7,689 bases of DNA from Ruminococcus sp. GTDB lineage: Bacteria; Bacillota; Clostridia; Oscillospirales; Ruminococcaceae. Made by a program: the position numbers and the translations under genes. Of this stretch, positions 1 to 6,252 are shown piece by piece. Location: the NCBI GenBank assembly GCA_023667165.1, contig JAMPAO010000114.1, forward strand, positions 1-7,689. Direction: 5' to 3'. The number at the start of each line of letters is the position of its first letter. The first letter of the stretch is position 1. Under the pieces are notes generated by a model. That model made no database searches and had not been told where the DNA came from. It was given only the letters and a program-made list of their open reading frames with translations.

Positions 1-60
1 GCCGCTCCCTTTTCTGGGTGTGTCAAGCTCTTTTTTTCCTTTGGGTCTGCAACAAGCCAT
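1..60 (-). CDS. Possible start of an unidentified small basic protein, cut by the left edge
   Basis: Reading leftward from an ATG at 60-58 there are 20 open codons to the window edge, beginning MACCRPKGKK and rich in Lys and Arg. An in-frame TGA lies just upstream of the ATG. The ribosome binding site is poor (GAGAA close to the ATG). A competing reading is a TTG start at 26-24, preceded by AAAGGA at about 9 nt, which opens a different frame. I do not recognise the product. The same stretch contains a perfect TTGACA (minus strand, 26-21) whose -10 would fall outside the window, so this may instead be promoter DNA. The 67-bp gap between this point and the DUF4317 stop shows no convincing terminator. 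Confidence 0.22.
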   Translation of the reverse strand, partial: MACCRPKGKKELDTPRKGSG

Positions 61-127
61 TTCTCAAAATTTAAAAAATACTTCTTTATCGTGTTCAGCC
101 TTTATTATCCGCGTCTTTTTAAACCGC

Positions 128-1282
128 TCAAACCGTTACCGGCTCTCCCGCCGTTTCAATGGTAGTTTCCATACCGTTGACGGTAACGCTGGGATCGTCT
201 AAATCTATTATAAGGCATTTTCTGCCCTGTATAACCGTAGTACGCACCTTGTCTGTGGCTTCCTTGCTGATGTTTACGGTTATCTCCGCTGCGGAGAGAA
301 CGGTCTTGTTCTCCACAAGGTTAGACGCTTTAAGAACGGCGTCGCCGATAGCTGCACTGTACACGCTGTCCAGCGCATCCAGCTTTTCTCCGCTTATACC
401 CGCGTCGGAAAGAATGGTTTTCATTCGTGCGCAGTCGATAACTGGCGGCTCCGTTTCGTTTTTATTCTGGTCTATTATGTCCTGTATAATATCATTTACG
501 TTGGTTATCACCGTGTAGTCCAGTTCCTCGCGGCAAACGTCGGTAAGCACCGCACGGAAACGCTCCTTTTCCCCGTCGGGAGTGAAATCGAATTTGCAGT
601 CCAGAACGGCCTCCACAATGGAAAGATTGGGTTTTTTAGGCGACCTGGTATAGTACATAACTCTATTGACGTCGGGAGAACGGTCGTTGAATACCGGATA
701 GAAAAAACCGTCCTGAGGATTTCTGGCAATTATCATCTCGGTGTTGGATTTTTTTGCAATGGTCTGAGCGGCCTCATCGTAAAAAAGTCCGTCGTCGCCC
801 GTATTCACAGGACATATGGCTGCGGTAATGAAGTTATATTCACTGTCGCTTTCGTCATGCCTTTCATCGTTTTTATCCTTTACAAGAATACTGTATGTAC
901 AGTGACCCACAATAACGGTATATGCGCCGGAATAATCGACGTTTTCCACTATCCGTTCCACCAGCCTCTTATTAGCCTCCTCGTCCTCCAGGCGAGTCTT
1001 GACTGCCGTATACAGTATATCCTGCGCTCCTCCCTCCTCATATGACTCGTTTGGGAAAGGATATTCGGTAAGATTTTTTCCAAGGCTCCCGCTGAAAGTT
1101 TTCTTCAGCGTTTCCATTACCACCGCGCCCTCGTCCTCGGGCATCAAGCCGTAACCCTTTGCGTCGGTGAATTTAATGTTTTTCTCCGCGTCCGCATAAG
1201 CGTACAGTATGCGGTTTAATGTGAAAAAACCGCATCCCTCGGAAAAGTTTCGCTTGATCTCCGCTATTTCTTTTTTGTTCAT
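128..1282 (-). CDS. DUF4317 family protein, function unknown
   Basis: This 384-aa protein matches my recollection of the Firmicutes family DUF4317 (Pfam PF14199) along its whole length. It has the family start MNKKEIAEIK, a central ICPVN at 156-160, the block GFFYPVFNDRSPD at 192-204 and a C-terminal GRKCLII at 353-359. The length is normal for the family. No signal peptide, membrane segment or catalytic motif is visible, so it should be a soluble cytoplasmic protein. The ATG at 1282-1280 is preceded by AGAAAGG (1300-1294) at a rather long spacing of 11 nt. A strong promoter of its own lies at 1363-1391 and a terminator-like hairpin sits in its leader, so it is probably transcribed independently of the upstream PAS-GGDEF gene. 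No biochemical role is known to me, and the neighbours do not suggest one. The family call is confident; any function would be a guess. Confidence 0.9.
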   Translation of the reverse strand: MNKKEIAEIKRNFSEGCGFFTLNRILYAYADAEKNIKFTDAKGYGLMPEDEGAVVMETLKKTFSGSLGKNLTEYPFPNESYEEGGAQDILYTAVKTRLEDEEANKRLVERIVENVDYSGAYTVIVGHCTYSILVKDKNDERHDESDSEYNFITAAICPVNTGDDGLFYDEAAQTIAKKSNTEMIIARNPQDGFFYPVFNDRSPDVNRVMYYTRSPKKPNLSIVEAVLDCKFDFTPDGEKERFRAVLTDVCREELDYTVITNVNDIIQDIIDQNKNETEPPVIDCARMKTILSDAGISGEKLDALDSVYSAAIGDAVLKASNLVENKTVLSAAEITVNISKEATDKVRTTVIQGRKCLIIDLDDPSVTVNGMETTIETAGEPVTV

Positions 1283-1307
1283 CTTGTTTCAAACCTTTCT
1301 TTTCATT

Positions 1308-1344
1308 AAAAATACAGCGGCTCGGCTGACGCTTCAACGCTGTA
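1308..1344 (-). terminator. Terminator-like hairpin between the PAS-GGDEF and DUF4317 genes
   Basis: On the minus strand a perfect 7-bp stem, TACAGCG (1319-1313 complement) with CGCTGTA (1344-1338 complement), encloses an 18-nt loop and is followed by TTTTTA, as in an intrinsic terminator. It could end transcripts of the PAS-GGDEF gene, whose stop is 66 nt upstream. However, it lies downstream of the DUF4317 promoter, so it would also sit in that gene's 5' leader and act as an attenuator. The stem is short and the loop large, so termination efficiency is uncertain. Confidence 0.4.
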
Positions 1345-1362
1345 AAAATAAAATCATATTAA

Positions 1363-1391
1363 ATTATATCATATCAAAACAGCTTTTTCAA
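1363..1391 (-). promoter_or_regulatory. Sigma-A-type promoter of the DUF4317 gene
   Basis: Minus-strand -35 TTGAAA (1391-1386, 5 of 6 consensus), a spacer of exactly 17 nt, and a perfect -10 TATAAT (1368-1363) directly preceded by the extended -10 element TGA. The predicted start is near 1355, giving a leader of about 73 nt before the ATG at 1282. The promoter lies wholly in the gap after the PAS-GGDEF stop codon. Confidence 0.8.
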
Positions 1392-1410
1392 TTGACATAT
1401 TTTACGAATA

Positions 1411-2694
1411 TCAGTAGATGATTTTTTCCACCCATAGCTTATTTTTTTCATCAATCCCTGCTTTGAGCAGAGCTTTTTCCGCTGTTATATAGTAATCGTT
1501 GAAATCAGCCTTGCCGTCGTTTACAGTCCATGCCGCCCCCATACTGACGGAAAGACCGGCGTTTACGCCGCTGTCAAGAATAATATTCTCCGTGCCGCTT
1601 ATAAACTCCTCGGTCATTTCATAAAACTGAACCTCCGAAATATCGGTGATGAATATAACGAACTCATCTACATAATACCTAAAAATAACGGCTGATTTAT
1701 ATGCCTTTTTGAGCATATCCGTGATCTTTCGGATGATCTCGTCGCCTTCTGCGCTTCCAAAGTCCTCTCTGAACTCCTCAAAACCGTCTATACCCGCCAC
1801 CGCCATATAGCAGCGGGATCTGTTTTCGGCAACAGCAGTCTTTATCTCATTTATTTCGCTGCCGCAGAGGCAAGCTTCATAGGATGACTTCGTACAGCCG
1901 GAGCTTTCAATCCGCCCTATAACGTTTATCACTTGACCGTAAGCGTCCGTAATGCTTGCGTAATGTATGCGGTACATACTGTAATCCTTATGCCCATCTT
2001 GAATTATACGGATATCCATACTCCCCTTATATTCTTTTCTGCACGCTCTGCAAAGGCAGTTGTAATAATATGAGATATCATCGGGATTTATATAATCGCA
2101 TCTGCGCAGATACATATTGTAATTTTCGATAACTGTGCGGCCGGCGGCGTTAATATTTGTGCATATCATTGTATCGTCGGCGCAGCCGTACTCAAAGATC
2201 GGCGCAGTACATATACTTTCAAGCAGTCTGCACCGTTCCTTGGCTATATTCAAATCGTTATACATTTGATTTATATCGGAAATATCGTTTACAGCCGCAA
2301 GAAAAACGGGATACTCGCTTTTTATAAAGTCAACGAGCTTTGCGTGTACGGAAAACTGCCCCACGGAACCGTCGAAGCGATATCCCCGAACATTGCAGTA
2401 AAAATCCGAACCTGTTTCTATGCACTCGGCGGCGTGTTCAAATATACGCTTTTCATCGTCCTCGAACAATGTCACCGTAATATTGTCTATATAGGGCAGA
2501 TACTGCTCCATAGTATAGCCGACGCTGTCAAAATAGCGCTCGTTAAGATAAAGCGCCTTTACCTTGCCGCCCTTTACCTCGAAAACGCTTATGCCGTCAT
2601 GCATACTGTTAAAAAGATCTCTGTACAGATCTCCGCTTTCATCTGCGGGTATCAGAACGGAGGGGTTTGTGATTTTCAAAAGTCTGTTATCCAT
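1411..2694 (-). CDS. PAS-PAS-degenerate GGDEF signalling protein, probably not a cyclase
   Basis: This 427-aa soluble protein has no signal peptide or membrane helix. Residues about 24-140 form a PAS domain ending in the typical ...FLAAVNDISD strand and linker. Residues about 155-262 look like a second, divergent PAS. Residues about 285-427 follow the GGDEF fold. The signature is YVDEF (341-345) instead of GGDEF. The position of the first metal-binding Asp is Gly301, and the guanine-binding Asn is Arg309; Asp318 and Glu344 remain. No RxxD inhibitory site precedes the signature. Loss of these residues predicts no cyclase activity, so it is more likely a GTP- or protein-binding module. Fourteen cysteines are present, including CLCRAC at 213-218. 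The ATG has an ideal AAAGGAG 7 nt upstream, which a leader segment can mask. The gene follows the GGDEF-EAL gene but has its own promoter. Confidence 0.88.
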   Translation of the reverse strand: MDNRLLKITNPSVLIPADESGDLYRDLFNSMHDGISVFEVKGGKVKALYLNERYFDSVGYTMEQYLPYIDNITVTLFEDDEKRIFEHAAECIETGSDFYCNVRGYRFDGSVGQFSVHAKLVDFIKSEYPVFLAAVNDISDINQMYNDLNIAKERCRLLESICTAPIFEYGCADDTMICTNINAAGRTVIENYNMYLRRCDYINPDDISYYYNCLCRACRKEYKGSMDIRIIQDGHKDYSMYRIHYASITDAYGQVINVIGRIESSGCTKSSYEACLCGSEINEIKTAVAENRSRCYMAVAGIDGFEEFREDFGSAEGDEIIRKITDMLKKAYKSAVIFRYYVDEFVIFITDISEVQFYEMTEEFISGTENIILDSGVNAGLSVSMGAAWTVNDGKADFNDYYITAEKALLKAGIDEKNKLWVEKIIY

Positions 2695-2701
2695 GTCGAT
2701 T

Positions 2702-2769
2702 CTCCTTTGAACATAACTGCAAAACGATTATTCCTACGATATTCCGCACCGAAACAGATATCAAAGGAA
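2702..2769 (-). promoter_or_regulatory. Candidate Shine-Dalgarno-masking stem of the PAS-GGDEF gene
   Basis: The ribosome binding site region reads UCAAAGGAG (2710-2702). Upstream in the leader, UUCCUUUGA (2769-2761) can pair with all nine bases: eight Watson-Crick pairs and one terminal G-U pair, with a 50-nt loop. Pairing would cover the whole AAAGGAG, which lies 7 nt from the ATG. This is the geometry of a translational off-state; no ligand or trigger can be inferred from sequence alone. Confidence 0.4.
2709..2718 (-). repeat. Direct repeat AGTTATGTTC, copy next to the Shine-Dalgarno
   Basis: The minus strand carries AGTTATGTTC here, running straight into the AAAGGAG of the PAS-GGDEF gene. 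An identical 10-nt copy lies 64 nt upstream in the same leader. Confidence 0.5.
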
Positions 2770-2772
2770 CGC

Positions 2773-2782
2773 GAACATAACT
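2773..2782 (-). repeat. Direct repeat AGTTATGTTC, upstream copy
   Basis: Exact second copy of the 10-nt element. It lies just 5' of the CCUUUGA segment that can mask the ribosome binding site. Whether the pair is a protein-binding site, part of an RNA switch, or chance is not known. Confidence 0.5.
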
Positions 2783-2973
2783 CGAGGCTGCCGGGTATAT
2801 GCAGAGAAACCTTATCTATCCGAAACACACAGAATATCATGGCAGTCCGTTAATTACCTGAACATTGTATGCTTTTAAAGGATCATAGACATGAGGCAGG
2901 AAAAAGACTGTATAATCACATTTATGTGCTTAAAACCTTGCGATGTGCTAATATGCGAATTGCCTTGAATAGT

Positions 2974-3002
2974 ATTATATCACATTTTTCGGCAAATTGC
3001 AA
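2974..3002 (-). promoter_or_regulatory. Sigma-A-type promoter of the PAS-GGDEF gene
   Basis: Minus-strand -35 TTGCAA (3002-2997, 4 of 6 consensus), 17-nt spacer, and perfect -10 TATAAT (2979-2974) preceded by the extended element TGA. The bases just upstream of the -35 are very AT-rich with a run of seven T (about 3003-3030), compatible with an UP element. The architecture matches the DUF4317 promoter. It lies 108 bp beyond the stop of the GGDEF-EAL gene, so the PAS-GGDEF gene need not depend on readthrough. Confidence 0.75.
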
Positions 3003-3035
3003 TATCTTTCTTAAAAAAATATTATATAAAAATTT

Positions 3036-3057
3036 ATAAAAATAACAGCAAATGTTA
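3036..3057 (-). terminator. Weak terminator candidate after the GGDEF-EAL gene
   Basis: On the minus strand TAACA-TTTGC-TGTTA forms a 5-bp, mostly A-T stem followed by TTTTTATA. It lies about 50 nt past the GGDEF-EAL stop codon. It is the only hairpin-plus-T-run I see between 3003 and 3109, a stretch otherwise plain and AT-rich. The stem is too weak to be confident, so readthrough into the PAS-GGDEF gene is possible. Confidence 0.22.
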
Positions 3058-3109
3058 CAATATTTATAATTTATTGAAAACATTTTAATTTGTGTGGAAA
3101 ATTTGACCG

Positions 3110-6100
3110 TTATCTTGCGGAAGCCTTAAGCTCCCTTATTTCAGCGGAAATTTTCGGGTCGGCGGGAAGAGGATCGAACATGGGGCGCGACAGATAATAT
3201 CCCTGCATCAGATCGACTCCGCAGCCTATAACGGTTTTCATCTCGGCATATGTTTCCACGCCCTCCGCAAGAACAAGGATATTTTTAGGCTTTGCAAGCG
3301 CGACAAGGTTTGTGATTATGTTCATTCGGCTCACGTCCCTGTCGCATCCGCAAATAATGGCGTGATCTATCTTGATGATATTGGGATTGTAGTTTATTAT
3401 GGCAAAATCGCTGTTGTAGCCGCTGCCGAAATCGTCAAGCGCGATCATAGCGTTCCATTTCTTAACGGTTTTCTGCTTTGCGTTGGTATACTCATCATTG
3501 GAACTGTCGCTCTCGAGGAATTCAAGGACGATCCTGCTCAGATAATCCTTGTTTTCCCGCTCAAATATCTCCATATCCTCGCTTTTCATCATACAGCTAA
3601 GGAGCGAATTGACAAATATTTTTGCATTTTCCGCAATATGCCCCTTTTGGCATTGATCTCTGAAATGCGCCATTGCAAGCATCATTGTAAGACGTTCCAC
3701 TTCGTACAGCTTTGCGTCCGTCCGTGCAATGCGGATAAATTCCAACGGACTTTTGAATATTTCCGACTGGGGGCGCATAAGCGCTTCATAGCCGTATATT
3801 TCCCCCGTATCAACCGAATAAATGCTTTGCAAAGCGTACTTGACGCTCTGCTCCTCGATTATGCGGTTCATTTCCTCAACGCCTGTTGTCAATATATAAT
3901 CCTTGTTATAATCGGACATATTGAACTCGGCGACATTTCCTTTTGTGGAATGCTTTATCTCGTACATTGCAAAATCGGCGTATTTTATAAGCATTTCGTA
4001 GGAGGTGGAATTGTCCGGATACCAGGATATGCCGCCGCTTGCTCTGATCTTATAGTGAGTGCCGTCGGTAAGTATGCAATAGCTTGCGGCAAGGGAATTT
4101 CTTACGTCCGCAATGATCTGTCTGATCTCGTCCTTGCTTTCAAAGCCGTAAAGGAACACGATGAACTCATCTCCCGAAAGCCTTGCGGGAATGCCGTTAT
4201 GATCGGAAAACAGCTTAAAAACGTTAGCGGCGGTCTTTATGTAATCGTCGCCGAAATCATGACCGTAGGTATCGTTGACATATTTCAGATTGTCAAGATC
4301 CCATATGATAAACGCGGCTGTACGCAGCTTTTCCGGACGCGAGAATATATGCTCCACCTTGTGGTAGAACGCACGTCTGTTAAGCAGTCCCGTAGTAAGA
4401 TCGTGATCCCGCTCGTATTCGATTTTCTTCTTTTCGATCACAAGATTTGTGGTATCCTGAACAAGACCGATAATATGGTTTTTATCCTTTGTAATGCTGA
4501 ATTTGAGCCAGCGGGCGGTCTTGTTGTGTTCGTCGGCGCAGACCACCTCTATCGTATCGGCGATGTTATCCGCATCATCGGAGGTAAAAACGGGACTGCG
4601 GCTTATCTTTTTCTTTTTGTCAAATCGGTTTATATATTCCATAAACAAATCTATTGAAATATTCATATCTCCGCTGACGGTCTTGTCATAATTGAGCAGG
4701 CTGAGCAGGCTTTCTCCCACAAAAATGCTTCCTGCCGCGATATCGTACATAAAAACGCCTATTCCCATATCAGCCATACTGATTATTTTGGAAACTCTCG
4801 ACGAGCTTTCGCGCACATTTACCTGAAGCTCGGCAATGGCGTCGGCAAGTCTGTCTATCTCCGCAATATCCGATGATCCGAAGGAAATAATATCATTGCT
4901 TTCATTATACGTATCAAGCGTTCTGATAATATTTTCCACAGGCGACGTGATCCGCTTATTGATAAGCAGCGCAAAAAGGATATTGAGTACGGCGGAAATG
5001 GCTGTGGATATAAAGAGCATAGTAATAAGTCCGTTATATATCTCAAGTATCTTGCCGGAATCGGCAGCGGAAATGACCGCCCAGTCCTGATATATATAAG
5101 GACTTCCCGTTTTGTAAAGATTAATATCGTGTATGCAGCCGATTATATCGCGGTCGTCGGTCTTCCCGAACCGGTATATAAGCTCGCTTACACCGTTTTC
5201 GGCGTTCAGAACGGCTCCCGAGGATCTTACCCGCGAATAAAACGCGCCCGAATGACTGAGGACATCATAGTCACCCGAACCGTCAAAATCCGCTGCAAGC
5301 ATATAGCAGGCTCCGTCGCGGAGATAATCGTTTGTCGTCATCTGGCTGAGTATGGTTTTTTCCATAAGTCCCACGCCTATAACGCCGTAAACGGCGCCGT
5401 CGGAGGTTCTCAGCGGGATAGTGTATTTTATGCTTGGCTGCGCAGACCGCGATATTCTTGAATAACCGCTCCAATAACCCAGATCACGCGGCGACAGATC
5501 GGGATTGTTCTTTGCGGCGTCAACGGAAGTTTTGAAAAAATCAAAATCGCCGATGCTCGAATCGTTTACAGGCATATGCGCCGCCCACTCAAAATCAAGA
5601 ACTATATTAAGCTCCCTTGCTATTTCCGAGCTGCCCATTTCCATGAAAAGATCGGTGTTTTCCGATATGTTGCTATCATTGATATCGGTATCGCGCAGAT
5701 AAATACCCGCTCTTCTGCCGTCCTCGCCGTATAGTTCTCCCGTATCAAGGACAATGTATGCGTCGTTTACCTGATCTGTGCGCAGGAGATATATCAATGC
5801 CTGCGCTGTTTCCGACAATATGCGGCGATTTATCTCCTTATCGGTCTTAAGCGCTCCGATATCAAGATCCATATCCGCCAGTATTCTCTCCACCGTTCTG
5901 TTTACAGACTCGCTTGACTGATAAACATGAGCGGTTTTTGAATTGAGCAGATTTTCTATAGATATCCTCCTGGTATCTGTTTTTTCGGAGAGTATATCAT
6001 AGGCATATTTTTTGATGGTGGTAAATTCACCGCCTATGAGCATTACCGAAAAGAATATTACAAATTCCAGCACGGGAAGAATTATCATCAAGGAAAAGAG

Positions 6101-6160
6101 GATCGCCGAAAACGGTTTCTTCCGCTTGTTCGCGGCTGAGGGATTATTTATTTTTTTCAT
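3110..6160 (-). CDS. Membrane cyclic di-GMP cyclase/phosphodiesterase (Cache-like, HAMP, PAS, GGDEF, EAL)
   Basis: This 1016-aa inner-membrane sensor should make and degrade cyclic di-GMP. Helix 1 lies at about 17-44 after a basic N-terminus, followed by an extracytoplasmic domain at 45-373 of double-Cache type (LGYWSGYSRI at 228-236, GVIGVGLMEK near 259-268). Helix 2 lies at about 374-400, HAMP at 401-455 and a PAS-like region at 456-580. The GGDEF domain (581-745) has Asp621, Asn629 and Asp638 and the signature SGDEF (662-666); a first-position Ser is tolerated in some active cyclases. There is no RxxD inhibitory site. The EAL domain (about 761-1000) keeps every catalytic residue: Glu792 (EAL), Asn851, Glu880, Asp909-Asp910, Lys930, Glu966 and Gln986, so phosphodiesterase activity is likely. 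GGAGG lies 4 nt before the ATG. It follows the solute-binding lipoprotein gene by 92 bp without a clear promoter, suggesting cotranscription. Which activity dominates cannot be read from sequence. Confidence 0.93.
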   Translation of the reverse strand: MKKINNPSAANKRKKPFSAILFSLMIILPVLEFVIFFSVMLIGGEFTTIKKYAYDILSEKTDTRRISIENLLNSKTAHVYQSSESVNRTVERILADMDLDIGALKTDKEINRRILSETAQALIYLLRTDQVNDAYIVLDTGELYGEDGRRAGIYLRDTDINDSNISENTDLFMEMGSSEIARELNIVLDFEWAAHMPVNDSSIGDFDFFKTSVDAAKNNPDLSPRDLGYWSGYSRISRSAQPSIKYTIPLRTSDGAVYGVIGVGLMEKTILSQMTTNDYLRDGACYMLAADFDGSGDYDVLSHSGAFYSRVRSSGAVLNAENGVSELIYRFGKTDDRDIIGCIHDINLYKTGSPYIYQDWAVISAADSGKILEIYNGLITMLFISTAISAVLNILFALLINKRITSPVENIIRTLDTYNESNDIISFGSSDIAEIDRLADAIAELQVNVRESSSRVSKIISMADMGIGVFMYDIAAGSIFVGESLLSLLNYDKTVSGDMNISIDLFMEYINRFDKKKKISRSPVFTSDDADNIADTIEVVCADEHNKTARWLKFSITKDKNHIIGLVQDTTNLVIEKKKIEYERDHDLTTGLLNRRAFYHKVEHIFSRPEKLRTAAFIIWDLDNLKYVNDTYGHDFGDDYIKTAANVFKLFSDHNGIPARLSGDEFIVFLYGFESKDEIRQIIADVRNSLAASYCILTDGTHYKIRASGGISWYPDNSTSYEMLIKYADFAMYEIKHSTKGNVAEFNMSDYNKDYILTTGVEEMNRIIEEQSVKYALQSIYSVDTGEIYGYEALMRPQSEIFKSPLEFIRIARTDAKLYEVERLTMMLAMAHFRDQCQKGHIAENAKIFVNSLLSCMMKSEDMEIFERENKDYLSRIVLEFLESDSSNDEYTNAKQKTVKKWNAMIALDDFGSGYNSDFAIINYNPNIIKIDHAIICGCDRDVSRMNIITNLVALAKPKNILVLAEGVETYAEMKTVIGCGVDLMQGYYLSRPMFDPLPADPKISAEIRELKASAR

Positions 6161-6184
6161 AATGCCTCCGATTTGACAAAGTAT

Positions 6185-6247
6185 TGGATCATATGTCAGA
6201 CCGGCAAGCGGCGCCCCCGGGCAGACCGCTTGTATGCCGAAGATCCA
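6185..6247 (-). repeat. Extended imperfect hairpin between the lipoprotein and GGDEF-EAL genes
   Basis: The 92-bp gap holds nested inverted repeats: outer TGGATC (6185-6190) with GATCCA (6242-6247), CGG (6202-6204) with CCG (6237-6239), a perfect 7-bp CAAGCGG (6205-6211) with CCGCTTG (6226-6232), and an apical GCC/GGC. No T-run follows on the minus strand, so it is not a standard terminator. It could stabilise the 3' end of the lipoprotein mRNA or lower expression of the downstream sensor, as such elements do in some transporter operons. Confidence 0.45.
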
Positions 6248-6252
6248 TATAT

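Larger units (their letters stand above)
2695..2966 (-). other. Long 5' leader of the PAS-GGDEF gene
   Basis: From the predicted start site near 2966 to the ATG at 2694 there are about 272 untranslated nucleotides, long for a simple bacterial mRNA. The leader holds short local inverted repeats such as CACA-TAAA-TGTG, a 10-nt direct repeat, and a segment complementary to the Shine-Dalgarno sequence. I looked for cyclic di-GMP riboswitch signatures (class I and II) and did not find them, nor any other riboswitch class I recognise. A regulatory role is inferred from length and the potential ribosome-site pairing. Confidence 0.45.

Noticed and set aside
21..26. Perfect TTGACA on the minus strand as a -35 element
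   Set aside because: The matching -10 would lie outside the window, so a promoter cannot be supported from the available sequence.
481..500. TATAAT on the plus strand inside the DUF4317 gene
   Set aside because: There is no -35 element at suitable spacing and no plausible plus-strand gene downstream.
2676..2840. A 54-codon minus-strand open frame in the leader (starts MIFCVFRIDK) overlapping the PAS-GGDEF start by 19 nt
   Set aside because: There is no Shine-Dalgarno sequence before its ATG and its composition does not look coding. An open frame of this length can arise by chance, although translational coupling cannot be excluded.
2266..2853. A 195-codon plus-strand open frame running across the PAS-GGDEF start and its leader
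   Set aside because: It is mostly antisense to the well-supported PAS-GGDEF gene, has no recognisable domain, and its end overlaps promoter-leader DNA.
2695..2966. Cyclic di-GMP riboswitch in the leader of the PAS-GGDEF gene
   Set aside because: Expected from context, but the conserved GCAAAGCC-type core and tetraloop-receptor layout of class I and the class II core are not visible.
3021..3026. A second minus-strand TATAAT upstream of the PAS-GGDEF promoter
   Set aside because: It lies in a plain AT-rich run and has no -35-like hexamer at 16-18 nt. It is more likely UP-element-like sequence of the promoter at 2974-3002.
3362..4657. A 431-codon open frame on the plus strand opposite the GGDEF-EAL gene
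   Set aside because: The minus strand here encodes unmistakable PAS, GGDEF and EAL motifs. The plus-strand frame has no recognisable domain and is a shadow of that coding sequence.
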